Shown here: positions 1 to 9,464 of the stretch, in pieces | How the letters are laid out: each line of letters begins with the position of its first letter | Numbering within the stretch: position 1 is the first letter of the stretch | Source of the DNA: an uncultured Microbulbifer sp. | Lineage (GTDB): Bacteria > Pseudomonadota > Gammaproteobacteria > Pseudomonadales > Cellvibrionaceae | Length of the DNA stretch: 64,000 bases | Assembly: GCF_947504145.1 (NCBI RefSeq) | Contig: NZ_CANNGQ010000004.1 | Span: 62,001 to 126,000, forward strand | Reading direction: 5' to 3' | Position numbers and translations under genes: made by a program | The notes under the pieces: model-generated | Told to the model about the DNA's origin: nothing | Database searches by the model: none | What the model saw: only the letters and a program-made list of their open reading frames with translations

Positions 1-183
1 GTCCTGAATATCCACCTGGTGGAAAGGCACCGACTTGCCGGTAATCGCCTCGACCCGGCGCAGCGCTTCCTCGCTGCTGTTGCAGAGGTTGTCCACCACC
101 ACGGGTTCGAACCCCGCCGCCAGCAGCTCGACACAAGTGTGGCTGCCAATATAGCCGGCGCCCCCGGTTACCAGAACTTTCAT
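1..183 (-). CDS. galE: UDP-glucose 4-epimerase, N-terminal part (cut by window edge)
   Basis: Only the first 61 codons are present because the gene runs off the left edge. The product begins [20 protein letters not shown], the Rossmann GxxGxxG nucleotide-binding motif of extended short-chain dehydrogenases. The following [18 protein letters not shown] resembles the NAD-adenosine-binding part of GalE, which interconverts UDP-glucose and UDP-galactose. The ATG at 183 is preceded by an AAGGAAG ribosome-binding site five bases upstream. Another nucleotide-sugar epimerase is possible, but the DNL(C/S)NSS stretch favours GalE. The gene points away from prkA and shares its upstream region with it. 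Confidence 0.88.
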   Translation of the reverse strand, partial: MKVLVTGGAGYIGSHTCVELLAAGFEPVVVDNLCNSSEEALRRVEAITGKSVPFHQVDIQD

Positions 184-576
184 GATCTTCCTTATTTGTT
201 GGATATACGGTTGCGATCTCGTGGTCCGGCGCAGCGATCATCACGCACAGACTCTGCCATAACATGGTGAAGCGTATTTTACGCCGGAAACGCGCTTCGC
301 AAAACTGACACCTTTTTCAACCCATCTTGTGCCGATCTTCCATTGAAGCCCACAGCGCTGACTATCCTGAAAGTGCGGGACCTGATAGCAGGACCCCTGT
401 TGCGACAGCAGCATCGTCGCGCAATCAATAGGTAATAAAGATAGCGTTCTCGCGCGTCAGCGCTCTTCAGCATTCGTTGCGAGATGTATTCGCGGTCATC
501 ACACGCTGCAGCGCAGTAGGTACTCCACGGCAGGAGGCCGGACACTGACGCGGTACGCTACAGGGAGTCGTAAACC
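184..576. other. Intergenic region between galE and prkA
   Basis: This 393-base divergent region must hold the promoters of galE (minus) and prkA (plus). I see no convincing sigma-70 or sigma-54 consensus, no RNA gene and no credible small ORF. The only clear signals are the ribosome-binding sites next to each start, including GGGAG at 561-565 for prkA. Confidence 0.5.
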
Positions 577-2499
577 ATGTCGATATTCAATCACTACCTG
601 GAACGCTACGAGTCGATTCAGGAGGAAGAACTCACCATCCAGGAGTACCTGGAACTGTGCAAAAACGACCGCAGCGCCTACGCGTCTCCGGCGGAGCGCA
701 TGCTGATGGCGATTGGCGAAGCCGAGCTGATCGACACCTCCCGTGACCCACGACTCTCGCGCATTTTTTCCAACAAGGTAATCAAGCGCTACAAGGCGTT
801 CAATGAATTCTACGGAATGGAGGAAGCCATCGAGCAGATCGTTTCCTTCTTCCGCCACGCGGCCCAGGGCCTGGAAGAGAAAAAACAGATCCTGTATTTG
901 CTGGGCCCGGTGGGCGGCGGTAAATCCTCCCTGGCCGAGCGCCTCAAGGCAATGATGGAGCAGATCCCAATCTATGCGATCAAGGGTTCGCCAGTATTCG
1001 AGTCTCCACTGGCTCTGTTCTCACCATCCGAGGACGGTCAGATCCTGGAAGAGGATTACGGCATTCCACGCCGCTACGTAAACACCATCATGTCTCCATG
1101 GGCGGTCAAGCGCCTGCACGAATACAAGGGCGACATCAGCAAGTTCAAGGTGGTGAAAATCCGCCCGTCGATTCTGGATCAGATCAGCATCGCCAAAACC
1201 GAACCAGGCGACGAAAACAACCAGGATATTTCCGCGCTGGTGGGCAAGGTAGACATCCGCAAGCTGGAAGATTTCCCGCAAAACGATCCGGATGCCTACA
1301 GTTTTTCCGGCAGTCTGTGCCGCTCCAACCAGGGCATGATGGAATTCGTGGAGATGTTCAAGGCGCCCATCAAGGTGCTCCACCCGCTGCTGACCGCCAC
1401 CCAGGAAGGCAACTACAACAGCACCGAGGGGCTGGGCGCCATCCCGTTCAACGGGGTCATCCTCGCCCACTCCAACGAATCTGAGTGGCAGTCTTTCCGC
1501 AACAACCGCAACAACGAGGCCTTCCTCGACCGCATCTATATCGTCAAGGTGCCCTACTGCCTGCGGGTGAAAGAAGAAATCAAAATTTACGACAAGCTGC
1601 TGGAACACAGCTCTCTGTCAAAAGCACCCTGCGCGCCGGATACGCTGCGTATGCTGGCCCAGTTCTCGGTGCTGTCCCGCGTCAAGAATCCGGAAAACTC
1701 CAGCGTGTTTTCCAAAATGCGGGTGTATGACGGTGAGAACCTGAAAGACACCGACCCGAAAGCCAAAACCATTCAGGAATACCGCGACAACGCGGGTGTG
1801 GATGAGGGTATGAACGGCCTGTCTACCCGCTTTGCGTTCAAGATCCTGTCCAAGGTATTTAACTTCGATGCCACGGAGGTGGCTGCCAACCCGGTGCACC
1901 TGTTGTATGTGCTGGAACAGCAGATCGAACAGCAACAGTTCCCGCCGGAGCAGCAGGAAAACTATCTCGGATTTATCAAGGAGTACCTGGCACCGCGCTA
2001 TGTAGAATTTATCGGCAAGGAAATCCAGACCGCCTATCTGGAATCCTATGCGGAATACGGCCAGAACTTGTTCGACCGCTATGTGACCTACGCGGATTTC
2101 TGGATTCAAGATCAGGAATATCGCGATCCGGAAACCGGTGAGATTCTCGACCGCGCGGCGCTGAACGAGGAGCTGGAAAAAACAGAGAAACCCGCAGGGA
2201 TCTCTAATCCGAAAGATTTCCGCAACGAGATCGTCAATTTTGTTCTGCGCGCCCGTGCGGGGAACCAGGGTAAGAACCCGGACTGGAGATCTTACGAAAA
2301 ACTGCGCTCGGTCATCGAGAAAAAAATGTTCTCCAATACCGAGGATCTACTGCCGGTGATTTCCTTCAACACCAAGGCGTCCGCAGACGATCAGAAAAAA
2401 CACGCCGATTTCGTGGATCGCATGGTGGAGCGCGGCTACACCGAAAAGCAGGTACGACTGCTTTCCGAATGGTACCTGCGGGTGCGGAAATCTCAGTAA
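577..2499 (+). CDS. prkA: PrkA family serine protein kinase (YeaG)
   Basis: The 640-residue product is a full-length member of the PrkA/YeaG family. It has an N-terminal AAA-type ATPase region with Walker A motif GPVGGGKS at residues 110-117 and a C-terminal PrkA kinase-like region. In E. coli, YeaG acts with YeaH in adaptation to nitrogen starvation and stationary phase. Here it is the first gene of a plus-strand group with yeaH and ycgB, the usual partners of this kinase. The ATG is preceded by GGGAG at a suitable distance. The 255-base gap to yeaH is unusually long for this module and contains a large inverted repeat. Confidence 0.95.
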   Translation: MSIFNHYLERYESIQEEELTIQEYLELCKNDRSAYASPAERMLMAIGEAELIDTSRDPRLSRIFSNKVIKRYKAFNEFYGMEEAIEQIVSFFRHAAQGLEEKKQILYLLGPVGGGKSSLAERLKAMMEQIPIYAIKGSPVFESPLALFSPSEDGQILEEDYGIPRRYVNTIMSPWAVKRLHEYKGDISKFKVVKIRPSILDQISIAKTEPGDENNQDISALVGKVDIRKLEDFPQNDPDAYSFSGSLCRSNQGMMEFVEMFKAPIKVLHPLLTATQEGNYNSTEGLGAIPFNGVILAHSNESEWQSFRNNRNNEAFLDRIYIVKVPYCLRVKEEIKIYDKLLEHSSLSKAPCAPDTLRMLAQFSVLSRVKNPENSSVFSKMRVYDGENLKDTDPKAKTIQEYRDNAGVDEGMNGLSTRFAFKILSKVFNFDATEVAANPVHLLYVLEQQIEQQQFPPEQQENYLGFIKEYLAPRYVEFIGKEIQTAYLESYAEYGQNLFDRYVTYADFWIQDQEYRDPETGEILDRAALNEELEKTEKPAGISNPKDFRNEIVNFVLRARAGNQGKNPDWRSYEKLRSVIEKKMFSNTEDLLPVISFNTKASADDQKKHADFVDRMVERGYTEKQVRLLSEWYLRVRKSQ

Positions 2500-2536
2500 C
2501 TGCTAAAGGGTTCGTGTCTTTAAGCCCTATGGTGGC

Positions 2537-2648
2537 GGCCCTGCCACCGGTGGAGCTCTTCGAGACACGCCGTGAACCCATCCCTGGGGGCTTGTCCGTC
2601 GGGTCCCTCCGACGGACAGTCTCGAAGAGCTCCACCGGCGCCAGGGCC
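2537..2648. repeat. Long nested inverted repeat, REP/MITE-like
   Basis: A 20-base arm at 2547-2566 is perfectly complementary to 2619-2638. Inside it lies a second perfect 10-base stem (2593-2602 with 2609-2618), directly abutting the outer right arm. An outermost 7-base stem (2537-2543 with 2642-2648) extends the structure. The left side keeps a 26-base single-stranded bulge at 2567-2592. The whole forms one branched hairpin of about 112 bases in the prkA-yeaH gap, with no U-run, so it is not a simple terminator. It looks like a dispersed intergenic palindromic element; copy number cannot be seen from one window. Confidence 0.8.
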
Positions 2649-2753
2649 TTCAGTCAATCCATCCAGCTTCGCGAAAAATGCATCCGCTGGAACAGGTTGC
2701 TGGGCGCGCCGCAAATAGCGAGCGGCACAGCCAAAGCAATATAAGGCAGTACT

Positions 2754-4034
2754 ATGAGTTACATCATCGACCGTCGCCTGAATGGCAAAAAGAAAAGCAC
2801 CGTCAATCGCCAGCGTTTCTTGCGGCGCTACAAGTCCCACATCAAAAAAGCGGTCGGCGAAGCCATGAACAGCCGGTCCATTACCGATATGGGCAATGGC
2901 GAGAAGATCAGTATCCCTACCCGCGATCTCAATGAACCGATTTTTTCCAATGGCCGCGGCGGTCACATGGAGCAGGTGCTGCCGGGTAACAAGGAGTTTG
3001 TTACCGGCGATCGTATTCCCCGTCCCGGGCAGGGCCAGGGTCAAGGCAGTGGTGGCAGTGGCGCCAGTGACAGCGGCGAAGGGATGGACGAGTTTGCCTT
3101 CCAGATTTCCCAGGATGAATTCCTAGAGTTCATGTTCGAGGGCCTGGAGTTACCAAACATGGTGAAGCGCAAACTGGCCGGCAACGATTCCTTCCAGGTG
3201 GTGCGCGCGGGTATCAGTAACGAGGGCACCCCCGGGCGCCTGAACGTGGTGCGTTCCATGCGCTCGGCCAACGCGCGACGTATCGCACTCTCCGGCGGCA
3301 AGCGCCGCAATATCAAGCTGCTGGAACAGGAGCTGGAAATTGAGGAGAACAAGGACGCGGCGTTGCGCGATCAGCGCCGGGTAGATGAGTTGCGCCTGCA
3401 AATTGAAGACCTGAAAAGTCGCATCAGTCGTATTCCGTTTCTGGATGATTTCGATCTGAAATATAACCTGCTGGTGAAACAGCCGCGCCCCAGTTCTAAA
3501 GCGGTAATGTTCTGCCTGATGGATGTGTCCGGCTCGATGAACCAGGCCACCAAGGATATGGCCAAGCGGTTCTTCCTGCTGCTGTATCTCTTCTTGCAGC
3601 GCAGCTACGAATACACCGAAGTGGTATTCATTCGCCATCACACCAGTGCCAAAGAAGTGGACGAGCAGGAGTTTTTCTACTCCCGGGAAACCGGCGGCAC
3701 CATCGTTTCCAGTGCACTGAAAATGATGCGCGACATCATGCAGGACCGCTACCCCGCCAGCGAATGGAATATTTACGGCGCCCAGGCTTCCGATGGCGAC
3801 AACTGGAACGACGACTCCAGCACCTGCCACAAGATCCTGATCGACGACATCATGCCGCACGTGCAGTACTACTCCTATGTAGAAATCACCCCCAGGGATC
3901 ACCAGGCCCTGTGGGACGAATATCGGAGCGTAGAGCAGGTATTTCCAGACCATTTTGCGATGGAGCAAATTATTGATGTGGGGGATATCTACCCGGTATT
4001 CCGTCAATTATTCACACAGAAGGTTGCCGCGTGA
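2754..4034 (+). CDS. yeaH: YeaH/DUF444 family VWA-like protein
   Basis: The 426-residue product matches the DUF444 (YeaH/YhbH) family, which accompanies PrkA kinase. A Gly-rich low-complexity stretch lies near residues 92-110, a charged helical segment at about 185-225, and a von Willebrand factor A-like domain begins near residue 245. The MIDAS-type motif MDVSGSM has its Asp at residue 257. The start is preceded by AAGGCAG. The last codons overlap the start of ycgB, so the two are translationally coupled. The role is inferred from the family: a partner of the kinase in a starvation response. Confidence 0.94.
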   Translation: MSYIIDRRLNGKKKSTVNRQRFLRRYKSHIKKAVGEAMNSRSITDMGNGEKISIPTRDLNEPIFSNGRGGHMEQVLPGNKEFVTGDRIPRPGQGQGQGSGGSGASDSGEGMDEFAFQISQDEFLEFMFEGLELPNMVKRKLAGNDSFQVVRAGISNEGTPGRLNVVRSMRSANARRIALSGGKRRNIKLLEQELEIEENKDAALRDQRRVDELRLQIEDLKSRISRIPFLDDFDLKYNLLVKQPRPSSKAVMFCLMDVSGSMNQATKDMAKRFFLLLYLFLQRSYEYTEVVFIRHHTSAKEVDEQEFFYSRETGGTIVSSALKMMRDIMQDRYPASEWNIYGAQASDGDNWNDDSSTCHKILIDDIMPHVQYYSYVEITPRDHQALWDEYRSVEQVFPDHFAMEQIIDVGDIYPVFRQLFTQKVAA

Positions 4035-5596
4035 TGCTCGATACAGCGATCAATAACAAGCAGCCCATTTCCACGACTTCCGAGTGGACCTTCGACCTCA
4101 TTCAGGAGTACGACCGGGAAATTGCGCTGCTGGCCAAGGAATTTGGCCTCGACACCTACCCCAATCAGATTGAGGTAATCAGCTCCGAACAGATGATGGA
4201 CGCCTACTCGTCCGTGGGGATGCCGGTGGGCTACAGCCACTGGTCCTTCGGCAAGCAGTTCATCAGCGTGGAAAACAATTACCAGCGCGGGCGCATGGGG
4301 CTGGCCTACGAGATTGTGATCAACTCCAATCCGTGCATCGCCTATCTGATGGAAGAAAACACCATGACCATGCAGGCGCTGGTCATCGCGCACGCCAGTT
4401 ATGGGCACAACTCTTTTTTCAAAGGCAATTACCTGTTCCGCACCTGGACCGATGCCAGCAGTATCATCGACTACCTGCTGTTCGCAAAAAACTATATCGC
4501 TCGCTGTGAAGAGCGCCACGGTGTGGATGAAGTGGAGGCGCTGCTGGACAGCTGTCACGCGCTGATGAATTACGGCGTGGACCGCTACAAACGGCCCTAC
4601 CCGATCTCCGCACACGAGGAAGAGCGTCGCCAGAAAGAGCGCGAAGAGTATCGCCAGCGCCAGTTGAACGACCTGTGGCGCACCATTCCCAACATGGGCG
4701 GAGCGGAAGAGCACGCTGAGCCCCACCGGTTCCCGGAAGAGCCGCAGGAAAACATTCTCTACTTTATCGAGAAAAATGCTCCGCTACTGGAGAACTGGCA
4801 GCGGGAACTGGTGCGTATCGTGCGCAAGCTGGCGCAGTACTTTTATCCACAGCGCCAGACCCAGGTGATGAACGAAGGATGGGCCACCTTCTGGCACTAC
4901 ACCCTGCTGAACGAGCTGCACGCCCGCGGCAAGGTGACCGATGGCTTCATGATGGAGTTCCTCACCAGCCACACCAGTGTGATTTATCAGCCGTCCTACG
5001 ACAGCCCCTATTACAACGGAATTAATCCCTACGCGCTGGGCTTCAGTATTTTCACGGACCTTCGCCGGATCTGTGAGAATCCGACAGAAGAAGACCGGGC
5101 CTGGTTTCCGGATATCGCCGGCAGCAACTGGAAAGAGACCCTGCAATTCGCCATGCGGGATTTCAAAGATGAGAGTTTCATTCTGCAGTTCCTGTCTCCC
5201 AAGGTAATGCGGGATATGAAACTCTTCTGCATTTCCGATGACGATCGGGAGAAAGAAATCGAGGTAGGCGCCATCCACAATGAGGATGGCTATAGAGAGT
5301 TGCGCGCGAAACTGGCCGGGCAATACAACCTGGGCAACCGCGAGCCGAATATTCAGGTCTACTCGGTTGCGACCCGAGGCGATCGCTCCATCACCCTGCA
5401 CCATACCCAGCATCAGCGCAGACCGCTGGGCAAAGACACCTCAGAGGTACTGCGGCACCTGCACCGCCTTTGGGGGTTTGATGTGCATCTGCACAGCCTG
5501 AATGGTGACGAAATCACCGCAAGCTTCCACTGCCCGGAGCTGGGCAGGGATCGATCGGAAGAAGAAGAATCCATGCTGGTGCCGAAGCCGATCTGA
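4034..5596 (+). CDS. ycgB: SpoVR family protein (YcgB)
   Basis: The 520-residue product is a SpoVR/YcgB family protein, which is of normal length for the family. The preferred start is the ATG at 4034, whose A is the last base of the yeaH stop codon. A GTG three bases upstream at 4031 is the alternative. SpoVR acts in spore cortex formation in Bacillus; in gammaproteobacteria the molecular function is unknown, but the gene is almost always found with prkA and yeaH, as here. A short hairpin at 5587-5603 spans the stop codon but lacks a U-run. Confidence 0.94.
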   Translation: MLDTAINNKQPISTTSEWTFDLIQEYDREIALLAKEFGLDTYPNQIEVISSEQMMDAYSSVGMPVGYSHWSFGKQFISVENNYQRGRMGLAYEIVINSNPCIAYLMEENTMTMQALVIAHASYGHNSFFKGNYLFRTWTDASSIIDYLLFAKNYIARCEERHGVDEVEALLDSCHALMNYGVDRYKRPYPISAHEEERRQKEREEYRQRQLNDLWRTIPNMGGAEEHAEPHRFPEEPQENILYFIEKNAPLLENWQRELVRIVRKLAQYFYPQRQTQVMNEGWATFWHYTLLNELHARGKVTDGFMMEFLTSHTSVIYQPSYDSPYYNGINPYALGFSIFTDLRRICENPTEEDRAWFPDIAGSNWKETLQFAMRDFKDESFILQFLSPKVMRDMKLFCISDDDREKEIEVGAIHNEDGYRELRAKLAGQYNLGNREPNIQVYSVATRGDRSITLHHTQHQRRPLGKDTSEVLRHLHRLWGFDVHLHSLNGDEITASFHCPELGRDRSEEEESMLVPKPI

Positions 5597-5648
5597 AATC
5601 GGCTCGTGGCACCACCCGGCAATCTTGCCCTGTCGGCTTGTCGGCCGG

Positions 5649-6212
5649 TCAGGCATCCAGCAGCAGATTGATACGGCCGATCAGCTCATTGCGATCACAA
5701 CTGGCTGAGACCACTGCATCGGCACCCGCATCCAGCCACCGCTGCTGATTGACCTCACCATTTGGTGCGATCACCAGAACACTCAGTGAAGAAAACTCGC
5801 TGCGCGAGCGCAGGGTATCCAGAATCTGAAAACCGTTGGCCCCTTCCAGGTTGGCATCCAGCACCAGCATCGCCGGCTTACTGGTAACCAGCATCGCCCC
5901 CGCGCTGAAACTGTCACCGGCAATCTCCACTTCCACACCACCTTGCTGTAGCAGCGGGCGGCTTGCGGCCAGTTCCGGTGCCGCCGTCGCCAGCAGTACC
6001 TTGCGGGTGGCGCTGCCCAGCTCCGCAGGCACCGGCATGGCGTTGTCGCGCAGGAAACCGACAAAGTCTTCCACACAGATACGGTGATCACCGCGCCCGG
6101 GAAGCTTGTACGCCTTCAGCTGACCGCGTTCAATCCATCGGATTACGGTACGAAAATTCACTCCACAGTACCGGGCGGCTTCCCCGGTAGTGAGCACATG
6201 CACTTCGCTCAT
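5649..6212 (-). CDS. HTH (excisionase/MerR-type) protein fused to degenerate receiver domain
   Basis: The 187-residue product begins with a winged HTH of the excisionase/MerR type (LTTGEAARYCGVNFRTVIRW) and ends with a CheY-like receiver fold. The candidate phosphoacceptor is Asp119 in the LVLDANLEG strand. The acidic pair normally after the first strand is replaced by Thr-Ala in VLLATAAP. The conserved Thr/Ser of strand 4 and Lys of strand 5 also appear to be missing. It may therefore act as a phosphorylation-independent or atypical regulator. I chose the ATG at 6212 with GGGGGA ten bases upstream; a GTG at 6230 would add six residues. It converges on ycgB. Confidence 0.82.
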   Translation of the reverse strand: MSEVHVLTTGEAARYCGVNFRTVIRWIERGQLKAYKLPGRGDHRICVEDFVGFLRDNAMPVPAELGSATRKVLLATAAPELAASRPLLQQGGVEVEIAGDSFSAGAMLVTSKPAMLVLDANLEGANGFQILDTLRSRSEFSSLSVLVIAPNGEVNQQRWLDAGADAVVSASCDRNELIGRINLLLDA

Positions 6213-6352
6213 CTTATTACTATCCCCCACGAATCGCGCATTTAGTTATTAATTATGCTGAATTAAACCAAATTATCAGGCGTTAATTCTATGCCTATAT
6301 ATGTTTAACGAACCAACGGACATATCCCTCAATAAAAGTTTGATTGCCATGG

Positions 6353-6380
6353 TTGACAGGTAAGGCAGGTTACATAGAAT
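6353..6380 (+). promoter_or_regulatory. Strong sigma-70 promoter of the putative small RNA
   Basis: A perfect -35 box TTGACA lies at 6353-6358. A near-consensus -10 box TAGAAT lies at 6375-6380, 16 bases downstream. The predicted transcription start is near 6387-6389, exactly where a stable hairpin begins. It is the best promoter match outside the rpsU and alginate regions. Confidence 0.75.
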
Positions 6381-6387
6381 GGACAGC

Positions 6388-6564
6388 ATGTTGCATCAGG
6401 TCATTTTACGACCTGCAACAAGCGCTAACGGCCCTGACTCTGTAGGCTTTTGTACGTATCTACGGACATATCGGGGCACCAGGCGCAAACGAGCTTGTTG
6501 GGATTCTCTCTTCACGAATACCCTAAGACCCTGGGCCCCCTTGTATTTTCGGGGCCTTTTTTTT
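6388..6564 (+). ncRNA. Putative small non-coding RNA upstream of cca
   Basis: A consensus promoter points at about 6388 and a strong intrinsic terminator ends at 6564, giving a transcript of roughly 177 nucleotides. The 5' end folds at once: TGTTGC at 6389-6394 pairs with GCAACA at 6415-6420, with an inner AGGTC/GACCT stem. No ORF with a ribosome-binding site fits inside it; the open frame across it runs through the terminator. I do not recognise the family. 6S RNA has a similar length but a different usual context. A long leader of cca with attenuation is an alternative, since cca starts 145 bases beyond the terminator. Confidence 0.65.
6534..6564 (+). terminator. Intrinsic terminator of the putative small RNA
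   Basis: GGCCCC at 6534-6539 pairs with GGGGCC at 6551-6556, and eight consecutive T residues follow at 6557-6564. This is a textbook rho-independent terminator on the plus strand. Confidence 0.88.
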
Positions 6565-6708
6565 ATCTTCCCGCCACCCCAATTTCCTACTATTTACCTG
6601 ACCAAACCCGGTTTTACCGATGTCTCGCTCAGGTTCAGCAGCATTTATGGCCACACCCGCCTCCTTAATTTTCGCTACTATGACCCGGTTTAACCGTGGA
6701 GTCACACA

Positions 6709-7935
6709 GTGAAAAGCTATCTCGTGGGCGGTGCTGTACGCGACCGGTTACTTCAGCGCCCGGTGCACGAGCGCGACTGGGTTGTGGTGGGCGCCACCGC
6801 AGAAGAAATGCAGGCTCAGGGCTTCCGCCCGGTCGGCAAGGACTTCCCGGTATTCCTGCACCCGGATACCGGCGAGGAGTACGCCCTCGCCCGCACCGAG
6901 CGCAAAAGCGGCCACGGCTACGGCGGCTTTACGGTCTACGCCAGCCCGGATGTCACCCTCGAACAGGACCTGCAGCGCCGCGACCTCACCGTCAATGCCA
7001 TGGCGGAAACCGAAGGCGGCGATATTGTCGACCCTTACGGCGGCCGCGCCGATCTGCAAGCTCGCATACTCCGCCACGTTTCTCCCGCATTCAGCGAAGA
7101 TCCCCTGCGCATTCTTCGGGTCGCGCGTTTTGCCGCCCGCTACGCACCGCTGGGATTTTCTGTCGCCAATGAAACCATGACGCTGATGCAGGGCATGGTG
7201 GATGCAGGGGAAGTGGAACATCTGGTGCCCGAACGCGTATGGAAGGAGGTGAGCCGGGCACTGACCGAGCCACGCCCGGACGTTTTTATTCGCGTACTGC
7301 GGGATTGCGGCGCGCTCAAAGTACTGCTGCCAGAAGTGGACCGGCTGTTCGGCGTGCCCCAGCCCGCACTACACCACCCCGAAATCGATACCGGCGACCA
7401 CGTACTGCGCGCGCTCTGTCAGGCACCCGATGCGCTGCCGGTACGCTTCGCGGTCCTGATGCACGACCTCGGCAAGGGGATCACCCCCGATGATGTGCTG
7501 CCCAGCCACCGCGGTCACGAGGCCGCCGGCCTGCCGCTGGTAAAGGAAGTCTGTCAGCGATTGCGCGTACCCAACCCTATTACTGCCCTGTCGCTGGGTG
7601 TGTGCGAGTACCACCTGCATTGCCACAAAGCTTTCGAGCTGCGCCCGCAGACCATACTGAAAATGCTGCGCGCGCTGGATGCGCTGCGCAGGCCGGAGCG
7701 GTTTGAGCAATTCCTGCTGAGCTGTGAAGCGGATGCCCGCGGCCGCCTGGGACTGGAAGATCGGGAATATCCGCAAGTGGACTACCTGCGTGCAGCACGC
7801 GCCGCCGCCGCGAATGTGGACCCGCAAGCCCTGATCACTCAGGGATTTGAGGGCGCGGCGCTGGGCAAGGCACTGGAGCGGGCGCGGCTACAGGCCGTCA
7901 CCGAGCTGAAAAAGACCTACGGCGCACCGGGTTGA
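6709..7935 (+). CDS. cca: CCA-adding tRNA nucleotidyltransferase
   Basis: The 408-residue product closely follows E. coli Cca (412 residues). It starts [15 protein letters not shown] and continues with [24 protein letters not shown] and [10 protein letters not shown], the class II nucleotidyltransferase core. A C-terminal HD domain is present (HDLGKG near residue 248), as in enterobacterial Cca, which has extra phosphohydrolase activities. The enzyme adds or repairs the 3' CCA end of tRNA. The start is GTG at 6709, preceded by GGAG eight bases upstream. The gene stands alone behind the putative small RNA. Confidence 0.97.
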   Translation: MKSYLVGGAVRDRLLQRPVHERDWVVVGATAEEMQAQGFRPVGKDFPVFLHPDTGEEYALARTERKSGHGYGGFTVYASPDVTLEQDLQRRDLTVNAMAETEGGDIVDPYGGRADLQARILRHVSPAFSEDPLRILRVARFAARYAPLGFSVANETMTLMQGMVDAGEVEHLVPERVWKEVSRALTEPRPDVFIRVLRDCGALKVLLPEVDRLFGVPQPALHHPEIDTGDHVLRALCQAPDALPVRFAVLMHDLGKGITPDDVLPSHRGHEAAGLPLVKEVCQRLRVPNPITALSLGVCEYHLHCHKAFELRPQTILKMLRALDALRRPERFEQFLLSCEADARGRLGLEDREYPQVDYLRAARAAAANVDPQALITQGFEGAALGKALERARLQAVTELKKTYGAPG

Positions 7936-8017
7936 CCCCGAACCGCCCACAGCACAGGCTGCCGTGCTGAGCCACTCGATAAAGTCCCAACTCAACCACC
8001 CTGACCGGAACACCACC

Positions 8018-8743
8018 ATGGCCACAGCTCTGATCACCGGCGCCGCCGCCCGCCTGGGGCGCGCGATTGCCGAAGAATTGCACCGCGAACACCGGGTAGT
8101 CATCCACTACCGACACTCAGCGGAAGCGGCACTGGCATTGGTAGAAACCCTGAACCAGCGCCGTGCCGGCTCCGCCGCCGCCGTACAGAGCAATCTCGAT
8201 GGACTCGAGGCCTGCCAGCAACTGGCCGACGCCGCGCGGGCCTGTTTCGGGGAAATCGACGTACTGGTCAACAACGCCTCCGCCTTCTACCCCACCCCCA
8301 TCGGCACTGCCGATGAACACCAGTGGGAAGAGCTGATGGGCAGCAACCTCAAGGCGCCCTTTTTTCTCAGCCAGGCGCTGGCGCCCACACTCGCCGAATC
8401 CAATGGCTGCATCGTCAACCTCGCCGATATTCACGCAGACAAACCCATGCCCAACCACACCATTTACAGCGCGGCCAAGGCGGGGCTGGTGATGATGACC
8501 AAGAGCCTGGCGCGAGAGCTGGCACCACAGGTACGGGTCAATGGGGTGGCCCCCGGTGCGATTCTGTGGCCGGAACAGGAGAGCCAAGGCTATAACAAGG
8601 AGCAGATACTGGCGCGCATCCCCATGCAGCGCAGCGGTGACCCGAAAGACATCGCCCGCACCGTGCGCTTTCTTGCCGCCGACGCCCCCTATATCACCGG
8701 CCAGATCATTGCCGTAGACGGCGGCCGCAGCCTGAACATTTGA
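8018..8743 (+). CDS. folM: Pteridine reductase (FolM-like short-chain dehydrogenase)
   Basis: The 241-residue product is a classical short-chain dehydrogenase. The nucleotide-binding motif reads TGAAARLG, with the Arg typical of PTR1/FolM pteridine reductases rather than the usual Gly. NNAS and catalytic YSAAK are present. FolM reduces dihydromonapterin or dihydrofolate with NADPH. Its location close to folB and folK is consistent with pterin metabolism. The ATG at 8018 precedes the first strand (MATALITG) and is preferred to a GTG at 7964. hpt follows after 34 bases. Confidence 0.85.
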   Translation: MATALITGAAARLGRAIAEELHREHRVVIHYRHSAEAALALVETLNQRRAGSAAAVQSNLDGLEACQQLADAARACFGEIDVLVNNASAFYPTPIGTADEHQWEELMGSNLKAPFFLSQALAPTLAESNGCIVNLADIHADKPMPNHTIYSAAKAGLVMMTKSLARELAPQVRVNGVAPGAILWPEQESQGYNKEQILARIPMQRSGDPKDIARTVRFLAADAPYITGQIIAVDGGRSLNI

Positions 8744-8777
8744 CGACAAACGCCCAATCCAAGCTCGAGGTAACGCT

Positions 8778-9353
8778 GTGAGCGAAAAACTGTTTATTTC
8801 CGCCCAGTCCCTGCTGGACGACTCCTACACCCTGGCCCTGAAGGTGGTGGAAAGCGGCTTCCGCCCGGACTATATCGTCGGCGTGTGGCGCGGCGGCGCG
8901 CCTATCGGCATTGCGGTACAGGAGATGTTCGACTTCCTCGGCTTCCACGCCGACCACATCGCCATCCGCACCTCCTCCTACTACGGTGTCGACCAGCGCA
9001 AGAAGGACGTGAAGGTGCACGGGCTGACCTACCTGATCAAACAGGTGGAGTCCCATGAAAAAATGCTGATCGTGGACGATGTATTCGATACCGGACTGAG
9101 TATTCAGCAGGCCATCAGCGATATGCGCAAGGCCTGTAAAAAGAACACGCCGGAAATCCGCGTGGCCTGCCCCTACTTCAAGCCCAGCCGCAACCAGACG
9201 GATATGCAGCCGGATTACTACCTGCACGAAACCGATCAGTGGCTGGTGTTCCCCCACGAGCTGACCGGGCTGAGCGAAGCGGAAATTCTGGAAAACAAAC
9301 CGGAACTGCGCAAACACGAGGCTCTGCTGCGCAAGTTGAAAAATGGCGACTGA
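8778..9353 (+). CDS. hpt: Hypoxanthine-guanine type phosphoribosyltransferase
   Basis: The 191-residue product has the PRPP-binding signature MLIVDDVFDTGLS near residues 95-107 and the substrate-loop sequence VGVWRGGAPIG near the N terminus. These define a type I purine phosphoribosyltransferase that joins a purine base to PRPP for salvage. Hypoxanthine or guanine is the likely base; xanthine cannot be excluded. Translation starts at GTG 8778. The gene follows the pteridine reductase closely and may be cotranscribed with it. Confidence 0.88.
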   Translation: MSEKLFISAQSLLDDSYTLALKVVESGFRPDYIVGVWRGGAPIGIAVQEMFDFLGFHADHIAIRTSSYYGVDQRKKDVKVHGLTYLIKQVESHEKMLIVDDVFDTGLSIQQAISDMRKACKKNTPEIRVACPYFKPSRNQTDMQPDYYLHETDQWLVFPHELTGLSEAEILENKPELRKHEALLRKLKNGD

Positions 9354-9464
9354 GCAGCCGAGGGTGTATCGAAAATATCAAGTTGCTTTACGCCTAAGAT
9401 AATCCCCTGACTCTCTGGTACAGGTTAAAGTGCTCCGCTTGTATTCAAGCAACCGGAGCCACTC

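Noticed and set aside
184-576. Sigma-54 promoter for the prkA module, expected from E. coli yeaGH
   Set aside because: No TGGCAC-N5-TTGC-type sequence is visible in the region.
6379-6693. 104-codon open frame across the putative small RNA
   Set aside because: It crosses the intrinsic terminator, has no ribosome-binding site, and the translated Phe/Pro-rich end comes from the T-run.
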